Shown piece by piece: positions 42,954 through 55,919 of a stretch of DNA of 64,000 nucleotides. The notes under the pieces are model-generated. The model did no database searches. It had not been told where the DNA came from and worked only from the letters and a program-made list of their open reading frames with translations. Both the position numbers and the translations under genes were made by a program. The DNA is from Mesorhizobium liriopis (GTDB lineage: Bacteria; Pseudomonadota; Alphaproteobacteria; Rhizobiales; Rhizobiaceae): the NCBI RefSeq assembly GCF_024053505.1, contig NZ_JAMXQS010000005.1, positions 124,001 to 188,000 on the forward strand, written 5' to 3'. The number at the start of each line of letters is the position of its first letter. Position 1 is the stretch's first letter.

Positions 42954-44384
42954 GACCCCGGTGGTGCTGGCCGGTCGCGAGGGCAACAGGCGGGCAGTGC
43001 TCGCCGTCAATGACTCGGCACGCAGGCTGGGCATCTGGCCAGGCATGGCCGCGACCCAAGCGCAGGCGCTGTTGCCCGATCTTGCGACCTTCGAAGCGGA
43101 ACCAGATGAGGATGCAGCGCATCTTGCTCGCCTCGCCGCTTGGGCGCTCAAGCGCTACTCGCCCGTGGTTGCCGCCGACGCACCGGATGGGCTGGCGATT
43201 GACGCCACGGGTGCCACGCATCTGCATGGTGGCGAGTATCCGATGCTCAACGACATCGTTTTGCGGCTCGGACAGGCGGGCATTGAAGCCAAAGCGGCAA
43301 TGGCCAGTACCTATGGCGCAGCCCATGCACTGGCTCGCACCATGCCGATGCAGATCAACGTCCATGACTTCCCTTCGGAGAAGAGAGCGCTTGGGCTCGC
43401 CCCCGTGCGGGCCCTTCGCCTGCCCGCCGAGACCGTGTTAGGTCTCAAGGTCATGGGCTTGGAGCGCGTGCGCGATCTGCTCGCCCGTCCACGCGCCCCA
43501 CTTGTCCATCGCTTTGGCACGGAACTCAGTCGTCGTCTCGATCAGGCAACCGGACACATCGCCGAGCCCATCACGCCGGTCGTCGTCCCCGATCTGATCA
43601 GCGTCACACGTGGCTTTCCTGAACCGATCTCAGCCCCCGAGACGCTGCAACGCTACACGGGGCTTCTCGTCGATGACCTATGTGTCCGTCTTGAGAAAGG
43701 CGGCATGGGCGCGCGCAAGCTCGATCTCCTCTTCCATCGCATCGACGCCCGTGTGGAGGCGATCCGCATCGGCACGGCCAAACCGGGACGCGAGCCCAAA
43801 CACCTGTCGCGTCTGCTGCTCAGCAGACTGGAAACGGTCGATCCGGGCTTTGGCGTCGAGCGCATGACGCTGACAGCCTTAGTCGCTGAACCTCTCGACT
43901 ACAAACCGACCGGCACGCTGGGTGAGAAGGCACGTGCCGATGTGACGACGCTGGTCGATACGCTCGCTTCGCGCGTCGGCGCAGAACGGCTCTACCGCAT
44001 GGCCCTGGTCGAGAGCGATCTGCCCGAGCGCTCCGTGCGACGGGTTGCACCGCTCAGCAACCCAACCTCCCTGCGCTGGCCGGAGAACTGGCCACGCCCG
44101 TCGCGCCTGTTCTCGCCGCCCGAGCCCATCACCACGGTTGCCCTTCTGCCCGACCATCCGCCTGCGACCTTCACATGGCGCAACACGCGTCACCGCGTGA
44201 TCCGCGCGGACGGCCCCGAGCGCATGCACGGCGAATGGATCAGGTCGGATGCCGAGATGCTCGGCACGCGCGACTACTTCCATGTCGAGGACGAAGCGGG
44301 CCTGCGCTTCTGGCTCTTCCGCAAAAGCGAAAGCGTGCATCCCGACACCGGCCCGCATCACTGGTTCATGCACGGCCTCTTTGC

Positions 44385-44388
<4 letters not shown>
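42868..44388 (+). CDS. imuB: ImuB, inactive Y-family polymerase adaptor
   Basis: 506 residues. Y-family polymerase fold, but the N-terminal catalytic motif (DMDAFYASVE in Pol IV) is replaced by [15 protein letters not shown], so the usual metal-binding acids are lost, as known for ImuB. Later parts keep the fold ([40 protein letters not shown]). ImuB is a scaffold that links DnaE2 to the sliding clamp. ATG 42868 starts inside imuA; the stop overlaps the dnaE2 start (ATGA at 44385). Confidence 0.93.
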
Positions 44389-47690
<3,302 letters not shown>

Positions 47691-47911
47691 GCGTACAATC
47701 AACACCTCGATCATGATGCCGCCACTCCGATCACCGCCAGCGTGAATGGCAATCGCAAAGGGACAAAGGGATGCGTCACAACTGGAAGAGGTTAGCCTCC
47801 AGTTTCCTTCCCTCTACCAAGCCATGTCAGCCTTGAACTGCGTCTTCATTCATCGATGATCGAATGGGCGCACCGCGGAGGGCGCTGCTTGCGTTCTGCC
47901 GACCACGGCAG

Positions 47912-48442
47912 TCAACGGATCGCCATTGTGCCCATCGCGCAGAACAGGATGTCTATGGCATTAAAGCCCGCTCGCTCCAGGTAGAGCCGCACGAGTGCTG
48001 CCTGGCCTTCCGCGTTGAGCGCCTGCCAAACAGCAACCGCCTTGGTGGAGAAACACCGGTTGGAGAAGGACACGGCAACCAAGCCGCCAGGACGAAGAAC
48101 GCGTCTGGCTTCGCAAAACACGGCAACAGGCTGCTGAAGATACTGCACGCCCACGCAACAAAGCACCGCATCGAACTTCGCGCTGAGCAGGGGTAGAACG
48201 GGATCGGAGTTGAGATCCTGAACGAACCATTCGGAGAGACGCGGATTGGCGGCAAGTTCTTCGGCATTCATGCCATGGCCCACGACTTCTGCGAACGTGC
48301 GATCATTGGGCAGGTGGCTGACCCAGCTCGACATCAGGTCGAGAATGGCAGCGTCCCCAGGCAGGATACTTGCATAGGAGCGTGAGAGTGCTGCAATAGC
48401 GTCATCGTCGATATGTGTGACCGCTCCGCGCCAGCACACCAA
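47912..48442 (-). CDS. SAM-dependent methyltransferase, probably N-terminally truncated
   Basis: 176 residues matching the middle and C-terminal part of a small class I methyltransferase: VTHIDDDAIAALSRSYASIL, GDAAILDLMSSWVSHLPNDR, HGMNAEELAANPRLSEWF and ARRVLRPGGLVAVSFSNRCF. Family members have some 25-30 more residues before VTHIDD with a conserved aromatic stretch. Here the frame begins at TTG 48442 and that part is missing. The SAM pocket itself is present, so activity is possible but uncertain. Substrate unknown. Confidence 0.65.
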   Translation of the reverse strand: MVCWRGAVTHIDDDAIAALSRSYASILPGDAAILDLMSSWVSHLPNDRTFAEVVGHGMNAEELAANPRLSEWFVQDLNSDPVLPLLSAKFDAVLCCVGVQYLQQPVAVFCEARRVLRPGGLVAVSFSNRCFSTKAVAVWQALNAEGQAALVRLYLERAGFNAIDILFCAMGTMAIR

Positions 48443-48522
48443 TCACCTTGCGACTGCACTCATCGCTTGGATACAACCCCTGGCACCAGCTGCCGTACAA
48501 TGGCCGACTTCGAGGCTGACTT

Positions 48523-49104
48523 TCACGGCACGACCGGGTCGATTCCGATCAGGAAGACGTCAGCAGGCTCATCTGACGCGAAGCGCAGAAGACTCGTTTT
48601 CGGTAAGTCGACGAGCGCACTGAAGCGTGCAAGTGCGAAACTCTTCCCGCTCCATGCGATCCCGCAGTCACCATTGACGAAGAGCAGATTGGTTTCCCAT
48701 TCCGCGACGAGCTCTGTCGACGCTACGATGGATATGTGTTGGATGCGGTGCGTGAAGTGTCCGCGCCGGGTCATGATGTTGAGATCAATGATCGGCCCGC
48801 CGAGCAGCCGGCCTCGCGTCGGTGCGTCGGCTGCGAAGCCATGAGGTTGCGAAAGCCTAGTGAGCGTCACGGCGTCTTCGCCCTCGACGCTCAGTTCGAT
48901 CCCATCGCCCTCCAGAACCACCAATGTCCGGTCCACTTCAGGAAAGCTGGAGAACGGCCCGTCCTGAGCCACCCAAGCCATGCTGACCCGCCAGCCAAAG
49001 CCGTTGAGCGAGGCACCCGCTGGGCCAACCGCGATCTCTGCGGTTTCCCCGCCGCCGTTCTTCCAAGGCATGCGCCTGTACTCGGATGGCTGCAGCACGC
49101 GCAT
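48523..49104 (-). CDS. HutD/Ves family protein
   Basis: 193 residues from ATG 49104 (MRVLQPSEYRRMPWKNGGGE, a HutD signature). Cupin-type double barrel. HutD is usually found in histidine-utilisation (hut) operons and is thought to limit the level of urocanate or other hut intermediates. No other hut gene is present here, so the gene is an orphan. The upstream frame to 49257 encodes a 51-residue leader (STADETASVAMLDSTMMRPR) that may be remnant of another gene or not translated. Confidence 0.8.
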   Translation of the reverse strand: MRVLQPSEYRRMPWKNGGGETAEIAVGPAGASLNGFGWRVSMAWVAQDGPFSSFPEVDRTLVVLEGDGIELSVEGEDAVTLTRLSQPHGFAADAPTRGRLLGGPIIDLNIMTRRGHFTHRIQHISIVASTELVAEWETNLLFVNGDCGIAWSGKSFALARFSALVDLPKTSLLRFASDEPADVFLIGIDPVVP

Positions 49105-49313
49105 AGTCGTGGTTTCCCTCAGTTCCCCCAAATTTCCGGCAGCCGCAACTTCTGCGCGCGGGCGCATCATAGTGCTGTCAAGCATGGCCACGCTGGCTGT
49201 CTCGTCAGCTGTGCTGAGTGCCGCCATCAGGGCAGGCGTAGCGCTCGCGACCACCATCGCTTTCTGGCCGTGACCGAGTCCCGAACATAGTTAGCTTAGG
49301 CTCCGCTGCAACC

Positions 49314-50036
49314 ATGGACTCCCTAATGCCAGAATTCGATGTCCCCATGTTCAAGCTCGATCCCACGCCAAAGGTCATCACCTTTGATTGCTACGGCACG
49401 CTCGTGCAGTGGAACGAGGTTTTGCTTCGCGAGATCGGGGTGGTGCTGGTCGCGCAGGGCCGCGGCACCCAGAGCGCGTCCAACGTGCTCGACACCTTCT
49501 CGCAGCACTCGCGCCGTCTCGAAGCTGAGCGACCCCACCGGATTTACAAGGACATCCTGCGCTTGGCCTTCCGTGCGGCCATGGTGGAGCTCGGTCTCGC
49601 CCCCAACGAAGGCGACGTTGAACGGCTCGCGACCGCGATCCCGACGATGGGTCCGCATCCCGAGGTCTCGGATGCACTGCGACGTCTCAGCGAGCGCTAC
49701 AAGCTCGCGATCTTCACGAACTCGGATGACGACCTCATCGTCCACAACGTGGCGCGCATCGGCGTGCCCATCGATTTCGTCATCACCGCCGAGCGCGCGC
49801 AAGCCTACAAACCGGCACGGCAGATATTCGAGTACGGCTACCGTACGATGGGGGTGACGAAAGACGAGACAGTACACGTCGCTATGGGCATGTTCCTCGA
49901 CATGAAGGCGTGTCACGACCTTGGAGTGCGCGGTATTTGGGTAAACCGGCTCGGGCAGCGTGGCAACCCCGACTGGCTGCCCTACGCGGAGGTGCCAGAC
50001 TTGAATGGAGCCGCTGCGTTGCTCCTGCCAAAGTGA
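49314..50036 (+). CDS. haloacid dehalogenase type II
   Basis: 240 residues of the HAD superfamily. Nucleophile Asp in TFDCYGTLVQW (residue about 25), motif II Ser/Thr in AIFTNSDDD, motif III Lys in AQAYKPARQIFEYG. The long cap domain and GTL motif are those of 2-haloacid dehalogenases, which release halide from short chloro- or bromo-acids. Alternative ATG at 49326. Monocistronic, facing away from hutD. Confidence 0.9.
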   Translation: MDSLMPEFDVPMFKLDPTPKVITFDCYGTLVQWNEVLLREIGVVLVAQGRGTQSASNVLDTFSQHSRRLEAERPHRIYKDILRLAFRAAMVELGLAPNEGDVERLATAIPTMGPHPEVSDALRRLSERYKLAIFTNSDDDLIVHNVARIGVPIDFVITAERAQAYKPARQIFEYGYRTMGVTKDETVHVAMGMFLDMKACHDLGVRGIWVNRLGQRGNPDWLPYAEVPDLNGAAALLLPK

Positions 50037-50189
50037 TGTTGGTCAAGTGCGAGAAGTAGTCCACTTGGGGCGAAAGCAGTTGCGGCCGTTAAGCTGATTG
50101 AATCCTGATCCTAGCCGGCTGCAAAGCAGTCGGAAGCAGCTACATAGTAGGAGACACGGTGGGTGCGAGCCTTATCTCGAGCCATGGTG

Positions 50190-50614
50190 ATTGGCCTGCT
50201 GCAGGTTTTTCGGACACGCAGTTATGTTATCAAGGCCTGCGTGATGGCGGACGACGCCGGGCGTGCGATCGCCTTCCGCTTGGCACCCGGACAGGCGCAT
50301 GAACTCCCGCACGCGACCCCGCTCTTAAGTCGATTGTCCGCGTGTCCAAATGTCTGGTGGCGGATCGTGGCTACACCAGCCACGCGTTCCACCAGCACAT
50401 CTGGGACATGGGCGTCCGGCTCGCCATCCCGCCGCTTCGCCACGAGGCGCCCATCGCCTGCCCGGACTGGATCCACGACAACCGCAACCGGGTCGAAAGT
50501 CCTTGGGCTCGGCTGAAAGAATGGCGCGCCGTTGCCACCCGATACGAAAAAACCGCCGCCAGCTTCCTCGGCATCCTCTCCCTCGCTGCAGCCCTCGATT
50601 GGATCAGGCGCTAA
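50190..50614 (+). pseudogene. IS5-family transposase remnant (frameshifted)
   Basis: Two frames join into one transposase C-terminus. Frame 1 (to about 50335) reads SYVIKACVMADDAGRAIAFR and LAPGQAHELPHATPLL; frame 2 (50342-50614) reads VADRGYTSHAFHQHIWDMGV, then IPPLRHEAPIACPDWIHDN and RNRVESPWARLKEWRAVAT. The last piece has the Glu of the DDE triad (RNRVE) and Asp from VADRGY; the first Asp and N-terminal third are absent. One frameshift and a missing front end mean it cannot transpose. Confidence 0.8.
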
Positions 50615-50679
50615 CAGGCCCTAGCTTCCGCGCTCCCCAGCTGTCACATGTTAACGTTTGTTGCACGGGTGAGAAGGCA

Positions 50680-50892
50680 ATGCACGACGAGAATGATCGG
50701 AAGTCTGTCTTGAGAACTTTGCGCAAGACCGTAGCTGATGCCAAGCATCTGGCCACCGTCGCCAAGGCCCCTTTCCTTCTTTACTTGCTGGAGATGGTGA
50801 CCATGGGTGTCGAGGATGAAATCAAGTCAACATCCTCGTCTCATGCAAACGACGACCGCTGGCGAAACAAGACCGATCCTCGAATAGGGTGA
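50680..50892 (+). CDS. small hypothetical protein, 70 residues
   Basis: ATG 50680 with GAGAAGG before it. The protein is MHDENDRKSVLRTLRKTVAD then a hydrophobic helix AKAPFLLYLLEMVTMGVEDE and a polar tail. Looks like a small membrane-associated or helical protein; no family identified. It starts after the IS remnant and may be expressed with the 102-residue gene at 50999. Confidence 0.5.
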   Translation: MHDENDRKSVLRTLRKTVADAKHLATVAKAPFLLYLLEMVTMGVEDEIKSTSSSHANDDRWRNKTDPRIG

Positions 50893-50998
50893 GCCGGACG
50901 TCGGCTTTTCCCTTAGGGTCCGCACTCAAATTTCAATGTCGTGTTTTAGCCGATCGTATAGGCAACTCCTTCAAGCGCGCTGGGAGGAGTGCTGCTCA

Positions 50999-51307
50999 AT
51001 GAACACGATCGCGAACGCGTTGCGGCAGGCCACTGACTTGCCTGGGCTGCCAGCAGACTATGTCCAACTCCTCGAAATGATTGCGACTGCTGCCGAGGCA
51101 GAACGTGATGACAGCGACCCCATGCAGTTGCGTCGCGACCTTCATCTTATTGTCGGCATCATGCAACGCCGTTACGGCGACCAAGCCATTCCAATGGCTG
51201 AGCAGATCGCAAAGCGCCTTGGCAATATGCCTTTTGCGCGTGTGGTTATCAGCTCACTGAAGCGTCGCGAGCGCGAGGCGCAGCGGGCGAGCTCGAAGTC
51301 AGCATGA
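50999..51307 (+). CDS. hypothetical protein, 102 residues
   Basis: ATG 50999 has GGGAGGAG seven bases upstream, a strong site. Sequence is helical and charged (MNTIANALRQATDLPGLPAD, DPMQLRRDLHLIVGIMQRRY, SSLKRREREAQRASSKSA), without membrane segments. No recognised domain. The stop overlaps a very short frame starting ATG 51304, which I do not call. Confidence 0.5.
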   Translation: MNTIANALRQATDLPGLPADYVQLLEMIATAAEAERDDSDPMQLRRDLHLIVGIMQRRYGDQAIPMAEQIAKRLGNMPFARVVISSLKRREREAQRASSKSA

Positions 51308-51427
51308 GTGTCGAGGAGTTCACAGAGGGATGCCAAGCTTTGTCTCTGAACAACACGCCCCACTCAGACAAGCGGCTTCTATGTACCTGCCGCAACTTCC
51401 GTGCACATCTGTTTCGTGCCTGACCCG

Positions 51428-51511
51428 ATGCTGCGTGCTCTGTTTTTCGCCCTCGTCGGCGCCTTCATTTTGATGATTGCCATCAGCGTGGCCGTTCAAT
51501 TCAAACTGTAG
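51428..51511 (+). CDS. possible 27-residue single-pass membrane peptide
   Basis: ATG 51428 to TAG 51509-51511. MLRALFFALVGAFILMIAIS then VAVQFKL: one hydrophobic helix with positive flanks. No clear ribosome binding site. Low confidence. Confidence 0.25.
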   Translation: MLRALFFALVGAFILMIAISVAVQFKL

Positions 51512-51552
51512 GCCTGACCATAGACTAGTACGGATCGAGAGCGCTGCTCGCA

Positions 51553-51810
51553 TCAACGATCTTCCACTTTCAGAGTGATGGTGCACGTCACCCGATCATT
51601 TTCGTCCGTCACAAACATCTGCCACTCATTGCCGTCCCATTGGTCTGTGCCTGTTTTGGCCAGCATCTCGCCAACGCGCTTGAGCGCTTCGCGCCGAGCT
51701 TCCTTGCGCGAGCATATCTGCCTGCCCTCGTTGTCAGGCTCAAACCGACCATGGCGGACGTGAAAGAAGAACGGGCTTGTTCGGTGAGCTGGCGGCACAG
51801 CTTTCAGCAC
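51553..51810 (-). CDS. DUF6894 family protein
   Basis: 85 residues from GTG 51810. The pattern SPFFFHVRHGRFEPDNEG at the front, RKEARREALKRVGEMLAK in the middle and WQMFVTDENDRVTCTITLK at the end fits DUF6894, a small alpha-beta family very common in Hyphomicrobiales and of unknown function. The real start is unclear because members usually begin one or two residues before the FFFH string; GTG 51798 is another choice. Confidence 0.65.
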   Translation of the reverse strand: MLKAVPPAHRTSPFFFHVRHGRFEPDNEGRQICSRKEARREALKRVGEMLAKTGTDQWDGNEWQMFVTDENDRVTCTITLKVEDR

Positions 51811-51920
51811 CTCATGCGAGTTGGAAGCACGATAGCCAGCATGTCAGGGGTGTCAGCTACGAGCTGCCGTCAGGGTTTCCCCGGCATTAACGAGAAAGGC
51901 GAGTTTTGATGCAAGGTGCT

Positions 51921-51953
51921 CCGGCCAGCCGGAGCCAGTGACGGAGCGGTCTT
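51921..51953 (+). repeat. copy of second dispersed repeat module
   Basis: CCGGCCAGCCGGAGCCAGTG then ACGGAGCGGTCTT. Compare 12281-12317 and the front of copy E (35859). Following bases (GAGGTGCACGCGAATATGC) may be a decayed main module. Confidence 0.5.
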
Positions 51954-52003
51954 GCATGCGAGGTGCACGCGAATATGCTTCCGCCTTTCGATCGGGATCA
52001 CGG

Positions 52004-52408
52004 ATGCGGATCACTGGAAGCTGTCATTGCGGTCAACTCGCGTACGAAGCCGAGATTGATCCTGACGATGTCATCGTTTGCCACTGCACTGACTGCCAGC
52101 GGCTGACAGGCACAGACTATCGCGTCACAGTCGGCGCGAAGCCTGACGATCTTCGTATCATACGAGGCGCATTGAAGCTGTACGCGAAAACGGCCGACAA
52201 CGGACGTCGGCGCCTGCAGTATTTTTGCCCCGAATGCGGGTCGCCCATCTATACGACCGGCGAGAATGTGGACGCTCGCGAGATTAGCATCCGGACCGGG
52301 ACTATTGATCAGCGCCGCGATCTGCCTCCGCGACGTCAGATATGGTGCTCGTCATCGGTGCCGTGGCTTGGGGAAGTTGGAGGTTTGCCTGGGCGGCCTC
52401 GTGACTGA
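52004..52408 (+). CDS. GFA-family (glutathione-dependent formaldehyde-activating-like) protein
   Basis: 134 residues with the zinc-binding cysteines of the GFA/CENP-V fold: GSCHCGQLAYE, VCHCTDCQRLTG and YFCPECGSPIY. End QIWCSSSVPWLG is typical of the family. Structural and catalytic zinc sites are expected. Most GFA proteins have unknown substrates; only a few act on glutathione-formaldehyde adducts. ATG 52004 starts at the conserved MRITGSCHCG; the frame extends upstream to 51938, across a repeat. Confidence 0.85.
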   Translation: MRITGSCHCGQLAYEAEIDPDDVIVCHCTDCQRLTGTDYRVTVGAKPDDLRIIRGALKLYAKTADNGRRRLQYFCPECGSPIYTTGENVDAREISIRTGTIDQRRDLPPRRQIWCSSSVPWLGEVGGLPGRPRD

Positions 52409-52454
52409 CATCATGGCAATTGCTCCAGGCGAGCGATGCATCGACCGTGGGCGT

Positions 52455-52763
52455 TCAGTGCCCACCGCCCCCGTCACCGCTGTCTATATCGAACGGAATG
52501 AACTCACCGCCCCCGTTGAACCCAGCTTCGCTCGGCGGCAGTGGCTGACCGGCCCTAAACCTTTCAAGCGTATATGCAAAAGCAAGACCGGCAATGGCGA
52601 AGATGAAAATCCCCAAATGCTCAAGCCAGATCGCTGCGACGCCGAACGCGATGCAAATCGCGCATAAGACGAAGAATGGCAGTTTTGATCTCACGACGGC
52701 AGCGACCTCAAGCAGGATGTGTGAGAGTGTAGCATCCCCACATTGCCCGATCTTAAACAGCAC
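52455..52763 (-). CDS. hypothetical membrane protein, about 100 residues
   Basis: Frame from GTG 52763. Two hydrophobic helices (FFVLCAICIAFGVAAIW and GIFIFAIAGLAFAYTL), followed by a Gly/Asp-rich tail (GGGEFIPFDIDSGDGGGGH). The start is not certain (GTG at a later codon also possible). No recognised family, but the tail and helices look genuine. Confidence 0.5.
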   Translation of the reverse strand: MLFKIGQCGDATLSHILLEVAAVVRSKLPFFVLCAICIAFGVAAIWLEHLGIFIFAIAGLAFAYTLERFRAGQPLPPSEAGFNGGGEFIPFDIDSGDGGGGH

Positions 52764-53051
52764 AAAGCCCCAGACCCGACCGAAGACGAGCCTAGGGTCA
52801 GGACTTCGGTAAGGGGGCCGTCTCAGTCAAGGGGTTCTGGGCATGCGTTGTCGGCCACTATGGTACGGCTGAGCTTTGATCGATCTCAGCTATCCTGCTG
52901 GTGACGCGGCCTTCAGCTGAGATTCCTCGGGTGCATGCCTCGGTCCGTGGTCGGCGCGAAGGCCGCTAACATGATGCTGGTTCATCGGAACCGCGTCGCT
53001 CGCGGGACCTCGAAGGCCTGCGGTCAGGCAGGCAACGGGGCGTTCGGGCGG

Positions 53052-54084
53052 TCAGTTTGCATGCGGCACCCGGATCTCGGATTGGAAGCTGGTGCCATCA
53101 ACCCACATCCGATGCAGGATCACACCGATGCGCCGGGCCAGAGCAACCATAGCCCGCTTCGCTCCTCGACGGCGAGCGACCTGTGCGGCCCATATTCTCA
53201 GCCACGTCGAGCGACCACGGTGCATCATGACAGTCGCGGCCTGGCAAAGCGCACGTCTGAGATTGACGTCCCCCGCTTTTGTGATCCCGCCCAAGACGTC
53301 GCGTTCCCCTGACTGGTTGCGTGAAGGCGTGAGGCCAACCCATGGCCCACCCTTCTTCGACGATAGGAACCGGGAGGGATCATCAACGGCTGAACGGTAG
53401 GTCAGCGCCACAACCGCGCCCACGCCGGGCATCGACATCAGACGGTGACAAACGCGATCATCTTGCGCCAATTGACGGACACGGCGTTCCAGGCCGGCAA
53501 GCTCCTGCTGAAGTGATGCCCGCGCCCGAAGCATCGGCTCTGTCGCGGCGGACAGAATTGGGTTGCCTTCCACCAGCTCCCGGATGCGGTGCTCGAACCT
53601 GCCACGGGAGATAGCGCCGACCCTCAACCCGAAGTTCCGCAGCAGTCCTCGCAGGGAGAGCTCCAACGCGATGAAGCCTTGCTGCACCGCCTTGGCCGGC
53701 ACCAAGCAAAGCGCGCACTTCCTGCGCCGAGACAGACTTGCAATGAACGGGTCTGAACCAGCCGAGATGAAGCAGGCGCGCAATGCCTTCGGCGTCCCTC
53801 CGGTCCGTCTTGATCGGCATTGCCTTCAGGGCTCCTTTCACCTGACGCGTTTCCATCAATACGACATCAAGTCCTGCCTCGGTCAGTCCTCGATGCAGCC
53901 ATTGCGACAAGGGGCCGGCTTCAAGGCCAATGGCAGAAAGGGTGCCGTCTAATTCCCTGATCCAGCGGGTAAGCGCTTCAGGCTCGCTGGCTGCCTGCGC
54001 CTCCTTCACGATCTTCCCATGCTCGCTGATCACGCAAATCGCAGTCTTCGCCAGCGACACATCTAAGCCGACAAACAGTTTCAT
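53052..54084 (-). mobile_element. IS110-family transposase, frameshifted
   Basis: Start ATG 54084 (VGLDVSLAKTAICVISEHGK, RuvC-like DEDD domain with first Asp), then IKTDRRDAEGIARLLHLGWF. Near 53700 the frame changes: the N-part ends RALL and the C-part resumes at AKAVQQGFIALELSLRGLLR in another frame, then LMSMPGVGAVVALTYRSAVD, the transposase-20 domain with its Ser region near LSSKKGGPWVGLTPS. So a complete element of about 345 codons with one frameshift. IS110 elements lack inverted repeats, so the ends cannot be fixed. IS110 has no known programmed frameshift, so this copy is likely inactive. Confidence 0.88.
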
Positions 54085-54577
54085 CCCGTGGTCCTCCTGT
54101 GGATCCGATACGGGAACGGCGACAGCTTGCCCTTAATCTTGCAAGCGGTAAGGGCATTACGCGATGCAGGCCCCGTTACAGCATCCTGCCGGCACGCCTG
54201 CCGCGAGATACCCCCCAGGTTGGACGCAACGAACACTGCATCTGGGTGTAGCCAGCCTGTGAATGGTGCTGAGGTTGCAAGGGGTGCGGCCATCGCAAGC
54301 AAGATAGTTGGGTCCTGCAAGATCTGCGCCTCGATGACTGGTGTCGTCGTTTTGGAGCTTTCTACCACTGCCCACAACAAATGCTCTCATGAGCGCCTCT
54401 AAAGAGGTCGGAAGCGGAATGGCTGCTTTCGACTATTCCCATATGAGACCGAGGTTCTGCCTTCGGTCCATCTATCCCCGTATCGTTGACCTTAGACAGG
54501 CATACACCGCATTCGCCTGTTGACGTGATCGGATGTGTCGCTAGGACTTCGAGGGTGAGGTAACGTCCTCCCCCACC
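54085..54577. other. intergenic region next to the IS110 element
   Basis: No gene found. It should contain the non-coding end of the IS110 element and the promoter of the MFS gene. GGAAGCGGAATGGC at 54410-54423 resembles the core of the dispersed repeat, but flanks do not align. Confidence 0.4.
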
Positions 54578-55762
54578 ATGGGAATGAATGCCCGGGAACG
54601 GCCCGGCCCCAAACAGGGTCGTTGCATGTCCTGGTCGTTGCTTCGCTGGTTCATTTCCTATGCCACCTTGACCGTGCCACAGGCAGCGGGGCCCGTTGCC
54701 TTCTCCCTTGCGGCACTGAGCCTCACCGGCGATACCAGCGGCGGTGCTGCCATGATCTTTGCAATGACGCTCGCTCAGGTATTGGGTGCCATCCCCATCA
54801 CGCGACTGGGCCGCAAGCTTCCGTCCACATGGGTTCTCAGGACCCTGGTTGGCTTCCGCACCGTTGCATTCGCACTGATGAGCGTTTGCGTGGCAACCGG
54901 TGCCGACTTCCTCTGGCTCATCCTGCTTGCTGCGATTGCAGGCTCGGTGAACGGTGCAGCCTATGGATATTTGCGGGCCCTTCTAAACGGCTTCACCCCG
55001 CCAGACCGGTTGCCACGCGCGCTTGGCATCGCTGCAACGCTCAACGAAGTGACATTTGTTGCCTCACCTGTCTTTGCATCGGGTCTTGGATCAATCTCGC
55101 CCGTCTGGGGCATCCTGGCCTTGTCCATTCTGGGTGGCCTTCCGGCTCTGCTAGCACCCCGTTCGGACGTAGTTATGACTGATAGCGCATCTCTCGGAGG
55201 CGGCTCGGTTCTCTCTCCTGCGATGTTCCTGTGGCTGATCTGTGCTGCTGCCGACGGTGCAGCCATCGCAGCGATCGAGATCGGTGCGGTCGCTCTCGCT
55301 TTGAACTTTGGTTATCCGCCCGCTCTTGCCATCTTGTTAACGGTGCCCTTGTGCTTGGCTTCTGTGGCAGGAGGCGTCTGGATCAGTATACAGAACAGAA
55401 TGGCATCGCGTCGAGCCGTGCTGACCCAGTTGGCGATCATGACTGCAGGATCAGCGCTTGCTGCGCTCAATCTGTCTTTGGTCATAACAGTTGTCGGTGC
55501 CGTTTTGATGGGTTTGGTTCTCGCACCCCTGGGCACATACTTTTCGCTCGTTCTCGATACGCTTGCCCCGCCAGACAGACGTCCGGAAGTATTTGCACTT
55601 TTGCGCACTGCCAGCTCGCTGGGTGTAATTTTTGCGAGTGCGATGTTGACGGTGACTTCCCTGTCGCTCGCTCTCATTGTCATTACGTTTGTGATGGCCG
55701 CGGTCACGGTGGTAGTTGCTGTGGCCACAGCCGGACAGGCCGGACATGAGCCTGCGGCCTAA
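54578..55762 (+). CDS. MFS transporter
   Basis: 394 residues with about eleven or twelve hydrophobic helices (AGPVAFSLAALSLTGD; LLAAIAGSVNGAAYGYLRAL; LSLVITVVGAVLMGLVLAP). Loop after helix 2 ITRLGRKLPS fits the MFS motif A position in variant form. Related proteins export drugs or metabolites. ATG 54578 is used; ATG 54626 (MSWSLLRWF) is a good alternative that removes a polar leader. No neighbour indicates substrate. Confidence 0.88.
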   Translation: MGMNARERPGPKQGRCMSWSLLRWFISYATLTVPQAAGPVAFSLAALSLTGDTSGGAAMIFAMTLAQVLGAIPITRLGRKLPSTWVLRTLVGFRTVAFALMSVCVATGADFLWLILLAAIAGSVNGAAYGYLRALLNGFTPPDRLPRALGIAATLNEVTFVASPVFASGLGSISPVWGILALSILGGLPALLAPRSDVVMTDSASLGGGSVLSPAMFLWLICAAADGAAIAAIEIGAVALALNFGYPPALAILLTVPLCLASVAGGVWISIQNRMASRRAVLTQLAIMTAGSALAALNLSLVITVVGAVLMGLVLAPLGTYFSLVLDTLAPPDRRPEVFALLRTASSLGVIFASAMLTVTSLSLALIVITFVMAAVTVVVAVATAGQAGHEPAA

Positions 55763-55919
55763 CAGGCGTGGCCACTGGCATGGGTATGCCTGCGATGCTG
55801 CAGCCTAGGCCAAATTCAAAAAGCAGTGTTCACCTCGGCTGGAGGAGATCTTCAGCTCCTCGCATGTTTAGCTGCGGACAGCCAGCCACTACTATCCTGT
55901 ACTTTGTTTCCGGGCATGC

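Noticed and set aside
51304-51423. 39-codon frame overlapping the stop of the 102-residue gene
   Set aside because: No ribosome binding site beyond the overlap, no hydrophobic or domain features.
54410-54423. Sixth copy of the dispersed repeat
   Set aside because: Only GGAAGCGGAATGGC matches; flanking bases do not follow the family.
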